Shown here in pieces: positions 53,147 through 61,742 of a stretch of 64,000 bases of DNA. Below the pieces are notes generated by a model. It worked only from the letters and a program-made list of their open reading frames with translations. It was not told the DNA's origin and ran no database searches. The translations under genes were made by a program, and so were the position numbers. Position 1 is the stretch's first letter. The number at the start of each line of letters is the position of its first letter. The stretch lies in contig NZ_JAGIAV010000005.1 of NCBI RefSeq assembly GCF_017744675.1, forward strand, positions 113,908 through 177,907, in the 5' to 3' direction. Origin of the DNA: Flavobacterium sp. (GTDB lineage Bacteria; Bacteroidota; Bacteroidia; Flavobacteriales; Flavobacteriaceae).

Positions 53147-54541
53147 ATGTTATCAAAAAAGAAAATGCATTTTGAGATTTCGGAACGGAGGATATTGCTT
53201 CTTTCTTTCGATGCTATTTTTACTTTAGCTGCTTTGTGTCTCTTAAGCTCAATATTCGACTATCATTATTTTGATTTTCATGTGCGCAATGCATTGAGCA
53301 CTCTTTTGCTAATAGCCTACCTCTACATTTTCGGAGTAATATTCGAAATTTATAATCTACAGGTAGCAAGCAATCAGCTTCATATTCTGCAGAATGTTTT
53401 TTTTACTGCAACAGCGACTGTTCTGGCTTACTTATTTACGCCTATTCTTTCTCCTGTTTTGCCAAAACAGCGACTCGTTATCCTTATATTTTATTTTACG
53501 ATTTTATTTACATTGCTTTTATGGCGATTGTTTTACTGCTATTTTTTGGCTTCACATCGATTTTCGCAAAATGCGGTTTTAATTTGCGATCAGAGCGAAG
53601 TTGAAAAATTGGTTTTAGAATTGGAAAATGTAGATCCACATTACAAAATTATTGGGTTCGTAAATTCCGATTCTATTGCAGATGAAAACTTAGATTTTCA
53701 TTATGTAAAAGAAATAAAGAAGGATGATTTGGAACATTTTGTATCGACAAATCATGTTTCAGAAATTGTTATTGCTTCGCAAAAAACAGATGGTATTACT
53801 TCAGATCTATATCAACAATTGCTTCATTTATTAGAAAAAGGAGCTATTATTCGAGAGTATGCGCAGGTTTACGAAAATAAAATACAACGAATTCCGGTTC
53901 ATCATATCGAAAGGGATTTTTATAGATTTTTTCCTTTCAGCAGAAGTAATAGCAATAAGCTTTATTTGTCTTTTGTTCGGCTTATAGAACTTGTGTTTTC
54001 TATATTTGGTCTTTTAATCTCTTTAGTATTTATTCCGATAATTTTTCTTTGCAATCTCTTTGCAAACAAAGGGAGTCTTTTTTATACACAAGAAAGAGTT
54101 GGTAAAAACGGAGTTGTTTTTAAAATTTATAAATTCAGAACCATGACCGAAAATTCGGAAACCAATGGAGCTGTTTTTGCAACTCACAATGACAAAAGAG
54201 TTACTCCGTTTGGTAAATTTATGCGAAAGTCAAGAATAGACGAACTTCCACAGTTTATTAATATTCTAAAAGGAGATATGGGCGTAATTGGCCCAAGACC
54301 TGAGCGACCATTTTTTGTTGAAGAAATCGCAGCTGTAATGCCTTTTTATGAAACACGCCATGTAATTAAACCTGGACTTACGGGTTGGGCGCAGGTAAAT
54401 TATTCCTACGGAGAATCAATAGATGAGAGTTTGGTTAAACTTCAATACGATTTGTATTATATCAAACACAGAAGTGTTTTTCTGGATTTAAGTATCACCT
54501 TCAAAACCATTACCACAGTTTTGTTCTATAGAGGACAGTAA
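53147..54541 (+). CDS. wcaJ: Undecaprenyl-phosphate sugar phosphotransferase, WcaJ/WbaP family
   Basis: A 464-residue polyprenyl glycosylphosphotransferase, started at the ATG at 53147 (a GTG lies one codon earlier). Four N-terminal membrane helices (about 15-130), a CoA_binding_3-like domain (about 140-250), a re-entrant hydrophobic segment (about 275-305), and the catalytic bacterial sugar transferase domain with YKFRTM (about 329), DELPQFINILKGDMGVIGPRPE and PGLTGWAQVNY. It moves a hexose- or deoxyhexose-1-phosphate to undecaprenyl phosphate and so starts a chain. It is the last gene of the locus and faces the DUF4105 gene, four bases away. Sugar specificity is not known. Confidence 0.93.
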   Translation: MLSKKKMHFEISERRILLLSFDAIFTLAALCLLSSIFDYHYFDFHVRNALSTLLLIAYLYIFGVIFEIYNLQVASNQLHILQNVFFTATATVLAYLFTPILSPVLPKQRLVILIFYFTILFTLLLWRLFYCYFLASHRFSQNAVLICDQSEVEKLVLELENVDPHYKIIGFVNSDSIADENLDFHYVKEIKKDDLEHFVSTNHVSEIVIASQKTDGITSDLYQQLLHLLEKGAIIREYAQVYENKIQRIPVHHIERDFYRFFPFSRSNSNKLYLSFVRLIELVFSIFGLLISLVFIPIIFLCNLFANKGSLFYTQERVGKNGVVFKIYKFRTMTENSETNGAVFATHNDKRVTPFGKFMRKSRIDELPQFINILKGDMGVIGPRPERPFFVEEIAAVMPFYETRHVIKPGLTGWAQVNYSYGESIDESLVKLQYDLYYIKHRSVFLDLSITFKTITTVLFYRGQ

Positions 54542-54545
54542 TATT

Positions 54546-55682
54546 TTAGATTATAATCGGGATTGGTTTTTTGTTGCGAATTGCGGTTCGCACTAAAACC
54601 ACTCCGCTTGTAATGATTAAAGGTAAAGTGATGAAAAAATGTGCTTTGTTAATCAAAAACAAAAAGTAAATCACTAAAAGTACAAAGTTGATTAGCGAAA
54701 ATCTATAAGTCCATAATTTGTTTTTGAAAATTGAAAACAAAACTAAAACCAGTAAAAGTGGACTAAATAACAACACATTATAATTCATCGCCAGTTCTTG
54801 GTGAAAAGAATAAAATCCCATTATAACAAAGAATATTCCAATTAAAGAGAGAATCGAAAAATAGATTTTGTCAACTGTTTTGTTTCTGGCAAAGATTACA
54901 AAAAGCAAAATAAAGAGATAGGTATAGATGTTATTCCACCGAGAAGATGGAGTTTCTTTTGTAAACTCTAATAACGTTTTGCTTTTTGCAGCTAGAGGCT
55001 TGTTTTGGAAAGTTGTTTTGTCTAAACTGTTCTTCAATTCAAAAGGAAGAAAAATTCGTGTTCCCATTTGATCGACTTTAGTTCCAAAAATGATACTTGT
55101 TCCTAACTGATCGTAGAAATGACCATCAAAGTAAGGAAATAGAATAGAACGATAGGTTTTGTCTGTATCTTCTTTTTTAGTAATTACATTTTCTCCCAGT
55201 GATTTGTTGATTACATCTACAACCATAGAAGTGCAGTTTTTATCAATAAATTTATAAGTATACGATCTTTCGTCAGAGAAAAGAGCTTTGTTTAGGTTGT
55301 CAAATATAGTCTGCTTTAACGGAGTAGAAATTTGAAGTTCTTGCTCGTAAACACTTCTTTTGTCATAATTATAATCATTTAGAAAATCAGAAAAAGAATG
55401 TGTAATAATAAAATATTGTAAATCACCTTTTGCAAACTTTGCTACAAAATTTGGTGTTCTAAAATCAAAAGCACCATAATTGTAAACAAGATCAATATTA
55501 TTTGCGGGATCGGCTACTCGAATCGCCGTATGTCCAAAATACGAATACGTTTCGTTTCCAAGTCCGCATGTCAAAACGCTTATTTTAGCATCTTTCGATA
55601 AAGCCAAACTTTGGCTGAAACCAATAAAACTTGCTAAGAATAATACAATAAAAAATGCTTTTTTTGACATGACAGTTTTCAT
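54546..55682 (-). CDS. DUF4105 (Lnb-like N-terminal) membrane protein
   Basis: A 378-residue protein with an N-terminal signal peptide (hydrophobic residues about 8-24, AFFIVLFLASFIGFSQS), a periplasmic domain (about 25-240) with the motifs FGHTAIRVAD and VYNYGAFDF and the segment KNCTSMVVDV, and five membrane helices in the last 130 residues. This is the DUF4105 family, common in Bacteroidota and of unproven function; His and Cys in those motifs suggest a cysteine-protease-like (NlpC/LRAT-type) fold, which is inference. It lies back to back with the glycan locus end. A second ATG four codons in is a possible start. Confidence 0.85.
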   Translation of the reverse strand: MKTVMSKKAFFIVLFLASFIGFSQSLALSKDAKISVLTCGLGNETYSYFGHTAIRVADPANNIDLVYNYGAFDFRTPNFVAKFAKGDLQYFIITHSFSDFLNDYNYDKRSVYEQELQISTPLKQTIFDNLNKALFSDERSYTYKFIDKNCTSMVVDVINKSLGENVITKKEDTDKTYRSILFPYFDGHFYDQLGTSIIFGTKVDQMGTRIFLPFELKNSLDKTTFQNKPLAAKSKTLLEFTKETPSSRWNNIYTYLFILLFVIFARNKTVDKIYFSILSLIGIFFVIMGFYSFHQELAMNYNVLLFSPLLLVLVLFSIFKNKLWTYRFSLINFVLLVIYFLFLINKAHFFITLPLIITSGVVLVRTAIRNKKPIPIII

Positions 55683-55715
55683 GATTTAAAATTTTAAATG
55701 TTTTATGGGTTTTAA

Positions 55716-56783
55716 TTATCTAAAGATACCCAAATCTACTTTCAACGAAAAAATATTAGAATACAGTGCTGTGCTTTGGTTTCCTAGATCGGTTAAAGCA
55801 TAATCAATCTGTATGCCTTTGTATCTAAAACCTAAACCAATATTAGGCTGAAAGTTTACTTTTTCAGTATTGTCCAATTGTGTTACATTCTGAAAATTTC
55901 CTGCACCAGCTCGTACGAAAACCAAATCGGTATAACCAAACTCAAACCCTAGAGCTGGGTCTATACTTATAGCTTTTGTTGAAATAATATCGTTTGTTTG
56001 TTCGAATCGCATATTTAAATTTGCAGAAGTAACAAGACTGCATTCGTTATGGAAATCAAATCTTTTTGAAACTCCCAATTGCGCTTTAGGCAATGTTATT
56101 TCCGTACTTTCTGGCAATTCGTTGTTTTCTCCCGGAATCGCATTAGCAATTTTAGCATATTCTTTTTCGTCAATATTCCAAACGTTGTAAGTTGTAGTAA
56201 TATCGCGAAGCATTAAGCCAAATTTCCAGTCATTTCTTTCAAACTGAAGTCCGACATCAAATCCAAAACCCCATGAATTGGCAAATTTTCCAATTATTCT
56301 TCGAATTACTTTTGCATTCACTCCATACTGAAATCCGTCTACAGGCAATTTTCGAGCATAAGAAAAAGTAAAACCATAATCTGCAGTAGAGAACAGGCTA
56401 ATTCTGTTGTAATCTATATTTCCTTGATTATCTATTAACTGCGTGGTGTCCATAATGTCGTCAACTCCAAAACGAATCATCGAAATTCCCCAAGCACTTC
56501 TGTCATCAATTGGACTTGCATAACCAATATAATCGTATTGTGCAATATTGGCAAAATAGCTGGCATGCATTAAAGCGATCTGGTGATCTTCTAGATGTGT
56601 CAGACCTGCTGGATTCCAGTAAACCGCATTTACATCATTTGAAGAAGCGGTTACGGCACTTGCCATTCCAAGAGCTGCGGCATCGACCCCAATATTCATA
56701 AATTCATTCGAATATTTTCGAACGGTTTGCGCATATTGAAAAGTACAACTCCAAAAGAATAAAAACACTAAATATTTCTTCAA
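55716..56783 (-). CDS. PorV/PorQ-family outer-membrane beta-barrel protein
   Basis: A 355-residue protein with a signal peptide (MKKYLVFLFFWSCTFQYAQ, cleavage after about 19) and a beta-barrel body of the PorV/PorQ type: GVDAAALGMASAVTASSNDVNAVYWNPAGL near the N-terminus is the family hallmark. PorV is the outer-membrane shuttle of the type IX secretion system; PorQ-like members bind other partners. Which it is cannot be told without a tree. The start codon is TTG at 56783, needed to include the signal peptide. It diverges from pssA across 192 bases. Confidence 0.85.
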   Translation of the reverse strand: MKKYLVFLFFWSCTFQYAQTVRKYSNEFMNIGVDAAALGMASAVTASSNDVNAVYWNPAGLTHLEDHQIALMHASYFANIAQYDYIGYASPIDDRSAWGISMIRFGVDDIMDTTQLIDNQGNIDYNRISLFSTADYGFTFSYARKLPVDGFQYGVNAKVIRRIIGKFANSWGFGFDVGLQFERNDWKFGLMLRDITTTYNVWNIDEKEYAKIANAIPGENNELPESTEITLPKAQLGVSKRFDFHNECSLVTSANLNMRFEQTNDIISTKAISIDPALGFEFGYTDLVFVRAGAGNFQNVTQLDNTEKVNFQPNIGLGFRYKGIQIDYALTDLGNQSTALYSNIFSLKVDLGIFR

Positions 56784-56826
56784 CGTATATGTTTTTGCAG
56801 ATCGAGGCCTGTTTTAAAATTTTTAT

Positions 56827-56834
56827 CAAAAATA
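56827..56834 (-). promoter_or_regulatory. Candidate -7 element for the PorV/PorQ-like gene
   Basis: On the minus strand TATTTTTG matches TAnnTTTG, 43 bases before the TTG start. The -33 half is weak, so the site is tentative. Confidence 0.35.
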
Positions 56835-56919
56835 TGATATTTTACTCATCTAATAAGTTCCTTTAGTTAAATATTCCCAAAGTCATACTTCGAATTAAAA
56901 AACTCTCGAAAAAACTCGT

Positions 56920-56947
56920 TTTGCATCCAGTTATTATGCTAAATTTG
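56920..56947 (+). promoter_or_regulatory. Candidate Bacteroidota-type promoter of pssA
   Basis: TTTG at 56920-56923 and TAAATTTG at 56940-56947, 16 bases apart, match both halves of the Flavobacterium consensus (TTTG/TTG, then TAnnTTTG), slightly shorter than the usual 17-19 spacing. The pssA ATG follows 28 bases after the -7 element. It is the best promoter match in the window. Confidence 0.55.
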
Positions 56948-56975
56948 TTCTCTGCCATTATCAAAATTTTAAACT

Positions 56976-57686
56976 ATGAATATTAAAAAACATATCCCAA
57001 ACCTAATTACATTAATTAATCTTTTCTGCGGTTGTGTCGCAATTGTCTTTGTTTCCGAAAATAATTATCTAATGGCTTTTTACATGGTTTGTTTGGGGAT
57101 CTTTTTTGATTTTTTTGACGGTTTTTTTGCCAGATTATTTAAAGTTTCAAGTCCGCTCGGACTGCAACTAGATTCTCTTGCAGATATGGTAACAAGCGGT
57201 GTAACGCCAGGATATGTTATGTGTAGCATGTTCACCAATAGCGCACACGAATTAGGAACACATCCAGCAATTCCATTCTTAGGATTTATCATTACTTTAG
57301 GATCTTGCTATCGCTTGGCTAATTTTAATATCGATACTCGCCAGACAGATTCTTTCATCGGATTGCCAACTCCGGCAAATGCATTATTTATTTTAAGCCT
57401 TCCTTTGGTTATTTCATTTTCAGACTCCTTGATGGTTCTGGAAATTTTAACCAATCAATGGGTTTTGCTAGTTATAACATTATGCAGCGCTTATATTTTG
57501 AATGCCGAAATCCCGTTGTTTGCGTTAAAAATTAAAAAATTCAGTTTTAAAGAAAATGCTCTTCAGATTGTGTTTCTGATTATTTCGGTATTAATGATTA
57601 TTTTGCTTCAATACATCGCAATTCCATTAATTATTGCTTTTTATGTATTGTTGTCTATTATCAATAATCTGTTTTTGAAAAAGTAA
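56976..57686 (+). CDS. pssA: CDP-diacylglycerol--serine O-phosphatidyltransferase
   Basis: A 236-residue integral membrane protein with the exact CDP-alcohol phosphotransferase motif D-G-x2-A-R-x8-G-x3-D-x3-D at residues 48-70. It has about six membrane segments. It makes phosphatidylserine, the precursor of phosphatidylethanolamine, from CDP-diacylglycerol and L-serine at the inner membrane. The length fits the small PssA type II. A promoter is visible upstream, and a GH25 gene follows nine bases later. Confidence 0.9.
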   Translation: MNIKKHIPNLITLINLFCGCVAIVFVSENNYLMAFYMVCLGIFFDFFDGFFARLFKVSSPLGLQLDSLADMVTSGVTPGYVMCSMFTNSAHELGTHPAIPFLGFIITLGSCYRLANFNIDTRQTDSFIGLPTPANALFILSLPLVISFSDSLMVLEILTNQWVLLVITLCSAYILNAEIPLFALKIKKFSFKENALQIVFLIISVLMIILLQYIAIPLIIAFYVLLSIINNLFLKK

Positions 57687-57695
57687 TTCTTTTTA

Positions 57696-58550
57696 ATGGC
57701 AAGAAAAACGACTTATCGTAAAACATATTCAAGAAAGCCCGCTGGAAGATCTTTTCTAAGTAGGCTTTTTCGTTCATTGTTATTGATTTTTTTCGGACTT
57801 TTATTCATTGGGATAATTTATCATTATCGCAAAGGACTTGCTTATTATTTAGGTTTTAAAACAGAAAAAGTTTTAGATGAAGATGAGGTAGACAAACATC
57901 TTTCTGACGTACGAAATATTCGTGTTCTCGAAAATCATAAAGGGAAAGTAATCGGAATTGACGTGTCTGAATTTCAAGGAAAAGTCGATTGGGAAGAAGT
58001 CGAAATTCTGGACGAAAAATATCCCGTTCAATTTGTTTTTATTCGTGCCACTGCCGGAAATGACCGAGTTGATAGACAATTTAAAAAAAACTGGGAAGGT
58101 GCAAAAGAGAATAAAATCATGCGTGGCGCTTATCATTATTATCGTCCCAACGAAAATTCTATAGAACAAGCCGATCTTTTTATTAAAACTGTAAAATTGC
58201 AGAAGGGAGATCTTCCGCCAGTTTTGGATATCGAAAAATTGCCTAAAAACCAGCCTTTAGACAGTTTGAAAAAAGGTTTAAAACGTTGGTTGAATAAAGT
58301 TGAAAAACATTACCAAGTTCGCCCAATAATTTACTCGGGTGAAAGATATTATTCAGATTTTTTGAAGGAAGAGTTTAGCGAATATCTTTTCTGGATTGCC
58401 AATTATAATTTCTATAGAGAAAAAATTGAAGATGATTGGCTGTTTTGGCAATTTACAGAAAAAGCTTCTTTGCCAGGAATTAAACATCGTGTTGATGTTA
58501 ATATTTACAATGGTGACTTAGAACAATTGCACTTTATTACAGTAGAATAG
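57696..58550 (+). CDS. Glycoside hydrolase family 25 (lysozyme-like) protein, membrane-anchored
   Basis: A 284-residue protein with a basic N-terminus (about 1-23), one membrane helix (about 26-42) and a GH25 domain (about 85-280). GIDVSEFQGKVDW (Asp89) and PPVLDIEKL (Asp178, Glu180) are the family's active-site strands. Such enzymes cleave the N-acetylmuramic acid to GlcNAc bond of peptidoglycan. It is probably anchored in the inner membrane with the domain in the periplasm. It is co-directional with pssA, and it converges on lptB, with a hairpin in between. Confidence 0.88.
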   Translation: MARKTTYRKTYSRKPAGRSFLSRLFRSLLLIFFGLLFIGIIYHYRKGLAYYLGFKTEKVLDEDEVDKHLSDVRNIRVLENHKGKVIGIDVSEFQGKVDWEEVEILDEKYPVQFVFIRATAGNDRVDRQFKKNWEGAKENKIMRGAYHYYRPNENSIEQADLFIKTVKLQKGDLPPVLDIEKLPKNQPLDSLKKGLKRWLNKVEKHYQVRPIIYSGERYYSDFLKEEFSEYLFWIANYNFYREKIEDDWLFWQFTEKASLPGIKHRVDVNIYNGDLEQLHFITVE

Positions 58551-58556
58551 GAGTAT

Positions 58557-58614
58557 TCAGTGTTCAGTTTTAAGTAATCAGTAAAACTGAACATTAAAAA
58601 AAACTGAACACTGA
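58557..58614. terminator. Bidirectional hairpin between GH25 gene and lptB
   Basis: TCAGTGTTCAGTTTT (58557-58571) and its exact reverse complement AAAACTGAACACTGA (58600-58614) can form a 15-base-pair stem in the 72-base gap between two convergent genes. A second partial copy of the right arm (AAAACTGAACA, 58583-58593) lies inside the loop, so two alternative stems are possible. Its position fits a terminator acting on both strands. It may derive from a dispersed intergenic repeat. Confidence 0.6.
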
Positions 58615-58622
58615 TCACTTTT

Positions 58623-59363
58623 TTAAAATTCCAATTTCTTCTTGCGAAGTTCGAAGTTTTGCCCAAGGTAAACGCGACGAACCATTTCGTCTTCTACCAA
58701 TTCTTCTGGAACTCCTGCTTTAAGAATTCCACCTTCGAACATTAAGTATGTTTTATCGGTAATCGCTAAGGTCTCCTGAACGTTGTGGTCGGTAATTAAG
58801 ATTCCGATATTTTTATTTTTTAATTGTGCTACAATTCGCTGAATATCCTCAACCGCAACAGGGTCAACTCCTGCAAAAGGCTCATCCAACAAAATAAACT
58901 TTGGATCGGTGGCCAACGCACGTGCAATCTCTGTACGACGACGCTCACCTCCAGAAAGTAAATCGCCTCGGTTGGTGCGAATGTGCTCCAAGCTGAATTC
59001 TTCAATTAAACTTTCCATTTTAGCAATCTGCGCTTCTTTAGAAAGTTTGGTCAATTGTAGTACACTTAGAATATTATCTTCGATGCTTAATTTTCTAAAT
59101 ACAGAAGCTTCTTGCGCCAAATAACCAATTCCTTGCTGAGCACGTTTGTACATTGGATAATCGGTAATATTCAAATCGTCAAGAAAGATGTTTCCTTGAT
59201 TTGGTTTTACCAATCCCACAATCATGTAAAAAGACGTTGTTTTTCCAGCTCCATTTGGTCCCAAAAGTCCTACAATTTCTCCTTGATTTACCTCAACAGA
59301 AATTCCTTTTACAACACTACGTCCTTTATATGTTTTGATTAAATTATCGGCTCTTAGCTTCAT
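58623..59363 (-). CDS. lptB: LPS export ABC transporter ATP-binding protein
   Basis: A 246-residue stand-alone nucleotide-binding domain with Walker A GPNGAGKTT (35-43), signature LSGGE (136-140), Walker B FILLDEP (156-162) and ITDHNVQETL (His-switch region), all as in LptB. It powers extraction of lipopolysaccharide from the inner membrane with LptF/LptG. The length matches E. coli LptB (241). It lies near the large glycan locus but is transcribed towards it. Confidence 0.95.
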   Translation of the reverse strand: MKLRADNLIKTYKGRSVVKGISVEVNQGEIVGLLGPNGAGKTTSFYMIVGLVKPNQGNIFLDDLNITDYPMYKRAQQGIGYLAQEASVFRKLSIEDNILSVLQLTKLSKEAQIAKMESLIEEFSLEHIRTNRGDLLSGGERRRTEIARALATDPKFILLDEPFAGVDPVAVEDIQRIVAQLKNKNIGILITDHNVQETLAITDKTYLMFEGGILKAGVPEELVEDEMVRRVYLGQNFELRKKKLEF

Positions 59364-59368
59364 TTAGT

Positions 59369-59552
59369 TCAATTAGATAATTAGATAATTTGAAAATGAG
59401 ATAATTGTACTGGCTCAAATTCAATTTTAAAATTTATTTGAAGAGGCAAATTAAAAGTAAAATAATCAATCAGATAAATGAATTAACAAATTATTGCATT
59501 TTCAAAATTAGATATTTATGTTTTTAAGGTAATTATCTAATTATCTAATTGA
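59369..59552. repeat. 184-bp element bounded by 22-bp perfect inverted repeats
   Basis: TCAATTAGATAATTAGATAATT (59369-59390, first and last bases listed by position) recurs exactly as its reverse complement at 59531-59552, with 140 bases between. Each arm is itself a tandem repeat of AATTAGAT. The element fills most of the 201-base gap between lptB and the AhpD-like gene, has no coding capacity, and looks like a small non-autonomous (MITE-like) or palindromic intergenic repeat. No target-site duplication is obvious. Confidence 0.6.
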
Positions 59553-59564
59553 CACATTTTCTAA

Positions 59565-59915
59565 TTACTTTCCCGCTTCTTCAAGAGCTTCCCAAAACTC
59601 GTAAGCTCTTCTTAAATGTGGAATTACAATTGTTCCTCCAACAAGAGTTGCGATTCCCATTGCTTCCATCATTTCTTCTTTAGAAACTCCTTCTTTATAG
59701 CTTGTTTCTAAATGGTATTTTACGCAGTCGTCACATCTTAAAACTGTAGAAGCAACAAGACCAAGAAGTTCTTTTGTTTTTACATCAAGAGCACCTTCAG
59801 CATAAGCATTGGTGTCAAGATTAAAAATTCGCTTTACAATTTTGTTATTGTCAGCAAGCAGTTTTTCGTTCATTTTAGAACGATAGTCGTTAAATTCTTG
59901 AACTATATCAGACAT
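59565..59915 (-). CDS. Carboxymuconolactone decarboxylase family (AhpD-like) protein
   Basis: A 116-residue all-helical protein with the AhpD-type redox motif C-x-x-C (Cys61, Cys64) and His68 in CDDCVKYH, as in AhpD/CMD family peroxidase-like proteins. It could be an alkylhydroperoxidase; no partner gene for it is seen. It overlaps the tatC start region by eight bases (59908-59915), so both are probably in one transcript with the KpsF-type gene. Confidence 0.88.
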   Translation of the reverse strand: MSDIVQEFNDYRSKMNEKLLADNNKIVKRIFNLDTNAYAEGALDVKTKELLGLVASTVLRCDDCVKYHLETSYKEGVSKEEMMEAMGIATLVGGTIVIPHLRRAYEFWEALEEAGK

Positions 59916-60723
59916 TTTCTTTTAATTTATTTTTATAGACAATCTTCGAAATAAGAATACTGACTTCATAGATAATTAGCATCGGAATAGCAACAATGGT
60001 CTGACTTACAACGTCTGGCGGAGTTACAATTGCGGCGATAATTAAAATAATTACTACAGCATATTTCCAGTATTTTCTTAAGAATTCAGGAGTTACCAAG
60101 CCTAATTTGGTTAAGAAGTAAATGGCTATTGGAAGCTCAAAAAAGATCGCACTTCCTAAAATACTTGTTTTTACCATTCCCATATAGGATTCGAGTGTAA
60201 ATTGGTTTTTTACCACATCACTCACAGAGAAAGTTGCAACGAAGTTTACCGACATCGGAATTACAACGAAATACCCAAACAATACTCCTAAAAAGAAAAG
60301 CAATGAAGAAACGAAAATGAACAATTTTGCATTTTTTCTTTCTTTCTCATAAAGAGCTGGGCTGATAAATTTCCAGATTTCCCATAAAATATAAGGGAAA
60401 CTCAGAATAAAACCTGCCAGAAGACACATCCATACAAAGATGTTAACCTGACCTTCCATTTCGGTATTCTGAATAATAAAGTTCAGCTCGGTAATGCAAA
60501 TGCTATCTGCAAAACCTAACGAATGCGATAAGTCGCAAAACCAAACATAGGTAAAGAATGTTGGCCTAATCGGACCTAAAATAATTTGATCAAATAAATA
60601 ATCACTAATAAAATAAGTAACAAATGCCATGATGCATGTTGCAAGTGTACTTCTAACTAATAACCATCTTAATTCTTCAAGATGATCTAAAAATGACATC
60701 TCGCCAAGGTTTTTCTTTGCCAT
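59908..60723 (-). CDS. tatC: Sec-independent protein translocase subunit TatC
   Basis: A 271-residue membrane protein with six helices. The N-terminus MSFLDHLEELRWLLVRS is the conserved TatC start (F-x-x-H-L-x-E-L-R), and FVSSLLFFLGVLFGYFVVIP is the well-conserved central part. The family exports folded proteins carrying a twin-arginine signal. The start is at 60723, sharing a base with the upstream gene's stop, and the end overlaps the AhpD-like gene. It is a typical Flavobacteriia arrangement with the sugar-phosphate isomerase gene. Confidence 0.95.
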   Translation of the reverse strand: MAKKNLGEMSFLDHLEELRWLLVRSTLATCIMAFVTYFISDYLFDQIILGPIRPTFFTYVWFCDLSHSLGFADSICITELNFIIQNTEMEGQVNIFVWMCLLAGFILSFPYILWEIWKFISPALYEKERKNAKLFIFVSSLLFFLGVLFGYFVVIPMSVNFVATFSVSDVVKNQFTLESYMGMVKTSILGSAIFFELPIAIYFLTKLGLVTPEFLRKYWKYAVVIILIIAAIVTPPDVVSQTIVAIPMLIIYEVSILISKIVYKNKLKENV

Positions 60724-61688
60724 TATACGATTCCTTCTTTTAAAATGTCATGTAAGTGTAAAACTCCTTTATATTCTCCGTCGTCAGCAACAATTAATTG
60801 CGTGATTGAGAAATCTTCTAAAATATTTAATGCGTCAACCGCCATAGTTTCTGAAGAAACCACTTTAGGATTTTTAGACATAATATCTCTTGCAGTTAAG
60901 TCCGCAATAGTATCTACGTTGTTTAGCATTCTTCGGATGTCTCCATCCGTAATAATTCCGATAATTTTATTGTCTTCAATTACTGCCGTAACGCCCAATC
61001 TTTTTTCAGAAATTTCGAAAATTGCTTTTTTGATAGAGGTTTCTGGAGTAACAGCTGGTTTTAATGAATGCTCGATCATGTCTTTTACGCGTAGCAATAA
61101 TTTCTTGCCTAAAGCACCACCTGGATGATAAACAGCAAAATCTTCGGGTTTAAAATCACGCATTTCCATTAAGCAAACCGCTAGAGCATCTCCCATAACG
61201 AGCTGTGCTGTGGTGCTGTTTGTTGGTGCTAAATTTATCGGACAAGCTTCGATGTTTACTGTAGTGTTTAAAATACAATCTGAACCTTTTGCCAAAAAAG
61301 AAGTAATGTTTCCGGTAATAGCAATTAGGGTATTTCCAAATCTTTTTAACAAAGGAACCAAAACTTTAATCTCTGGACTATTTCCGCTTTTAGAAATACA
61401 AATAATGACGTCATCGTTTTGTATCATACCTAAATCGCCGTGAATTGCTTCTGCAGCATGCAAAAACATAGAAGGAGTTCCGGTTGAGTTAAAAGTAGCT
61501 ACCATTTTTTGAGCAATTATGGCACTTTTTCCAATTCCCGTTACGATTAAACGGCCTTTGCAATTGTATATGTGTTGGACTGCTTCGTAAAAATTTTCGT
61601 CCAAAAAATCAATTAGTTTTGTAATTGCTTCACTTTCAGAGAGTATTGTTTTCTTGGCGATCGCCAATATATTTTCTTTTGTGATCAA
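60723..61688 (-). CDS. kdsD: KpsF/GutQ-family arabinose-5-phosphate isomerase
   Basis: A 321-residue protein when started at the TTG at 61688 (first residues MITKENILAIAKK), which is the usual length of the family. A longer frame from 61784 would overlap the divergent recQ start and add residues unlike any relative. An SIS domain (about 20-170) has GIGKS (51-55), a conserved HGDLGMI and CISKSGNSPE, and two CBS domains follow (about 205-320). It makes D-arabinose-5-phosphate for Kdo, the LPS inner-core sugar. It fits well beside lptB. Confidence 0.93.
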   Translation of the reverse strand: MITKENILAIAKKTILSESEAITKLIDFLDENFYEAVQHIYNCKGRLIVTGIGKSAIIAQKMVATFNSTGTPSMFLHAAEAIHGDLGMIQNDDVIICISKSGNSPEIKVLVPLLKRFGNTLIAITGNITSFLAKGSDCILNTTVNIEACPINLAPTNSTTAQLVMGDALAVCLMEMRDFKPEDFAVYHPGGALGKKLLLRVKDMIEHSLKPAVTPETSIKKAIFEISEKRLGVTAVIEDNKIIGIITDGDIRRMLNNVDTIADLTARDIMSKNPKVVSSETMAVDALNILEDFSITQLIVADDGEYKGVLHLHDILKEGIV

Positions 61689-61742
61689 AACAGAATATTT
61701 AAAATTTGTATGTATAAAAGAAAGTTGTATCTTTATGTGTTG

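Noticed and set aside
60745..61128. 127-residue plus-strand frame within the kdsD-type gene
   Set aside because: Opposite CBS domains of a clear isomerase gene; no homologue recognised.
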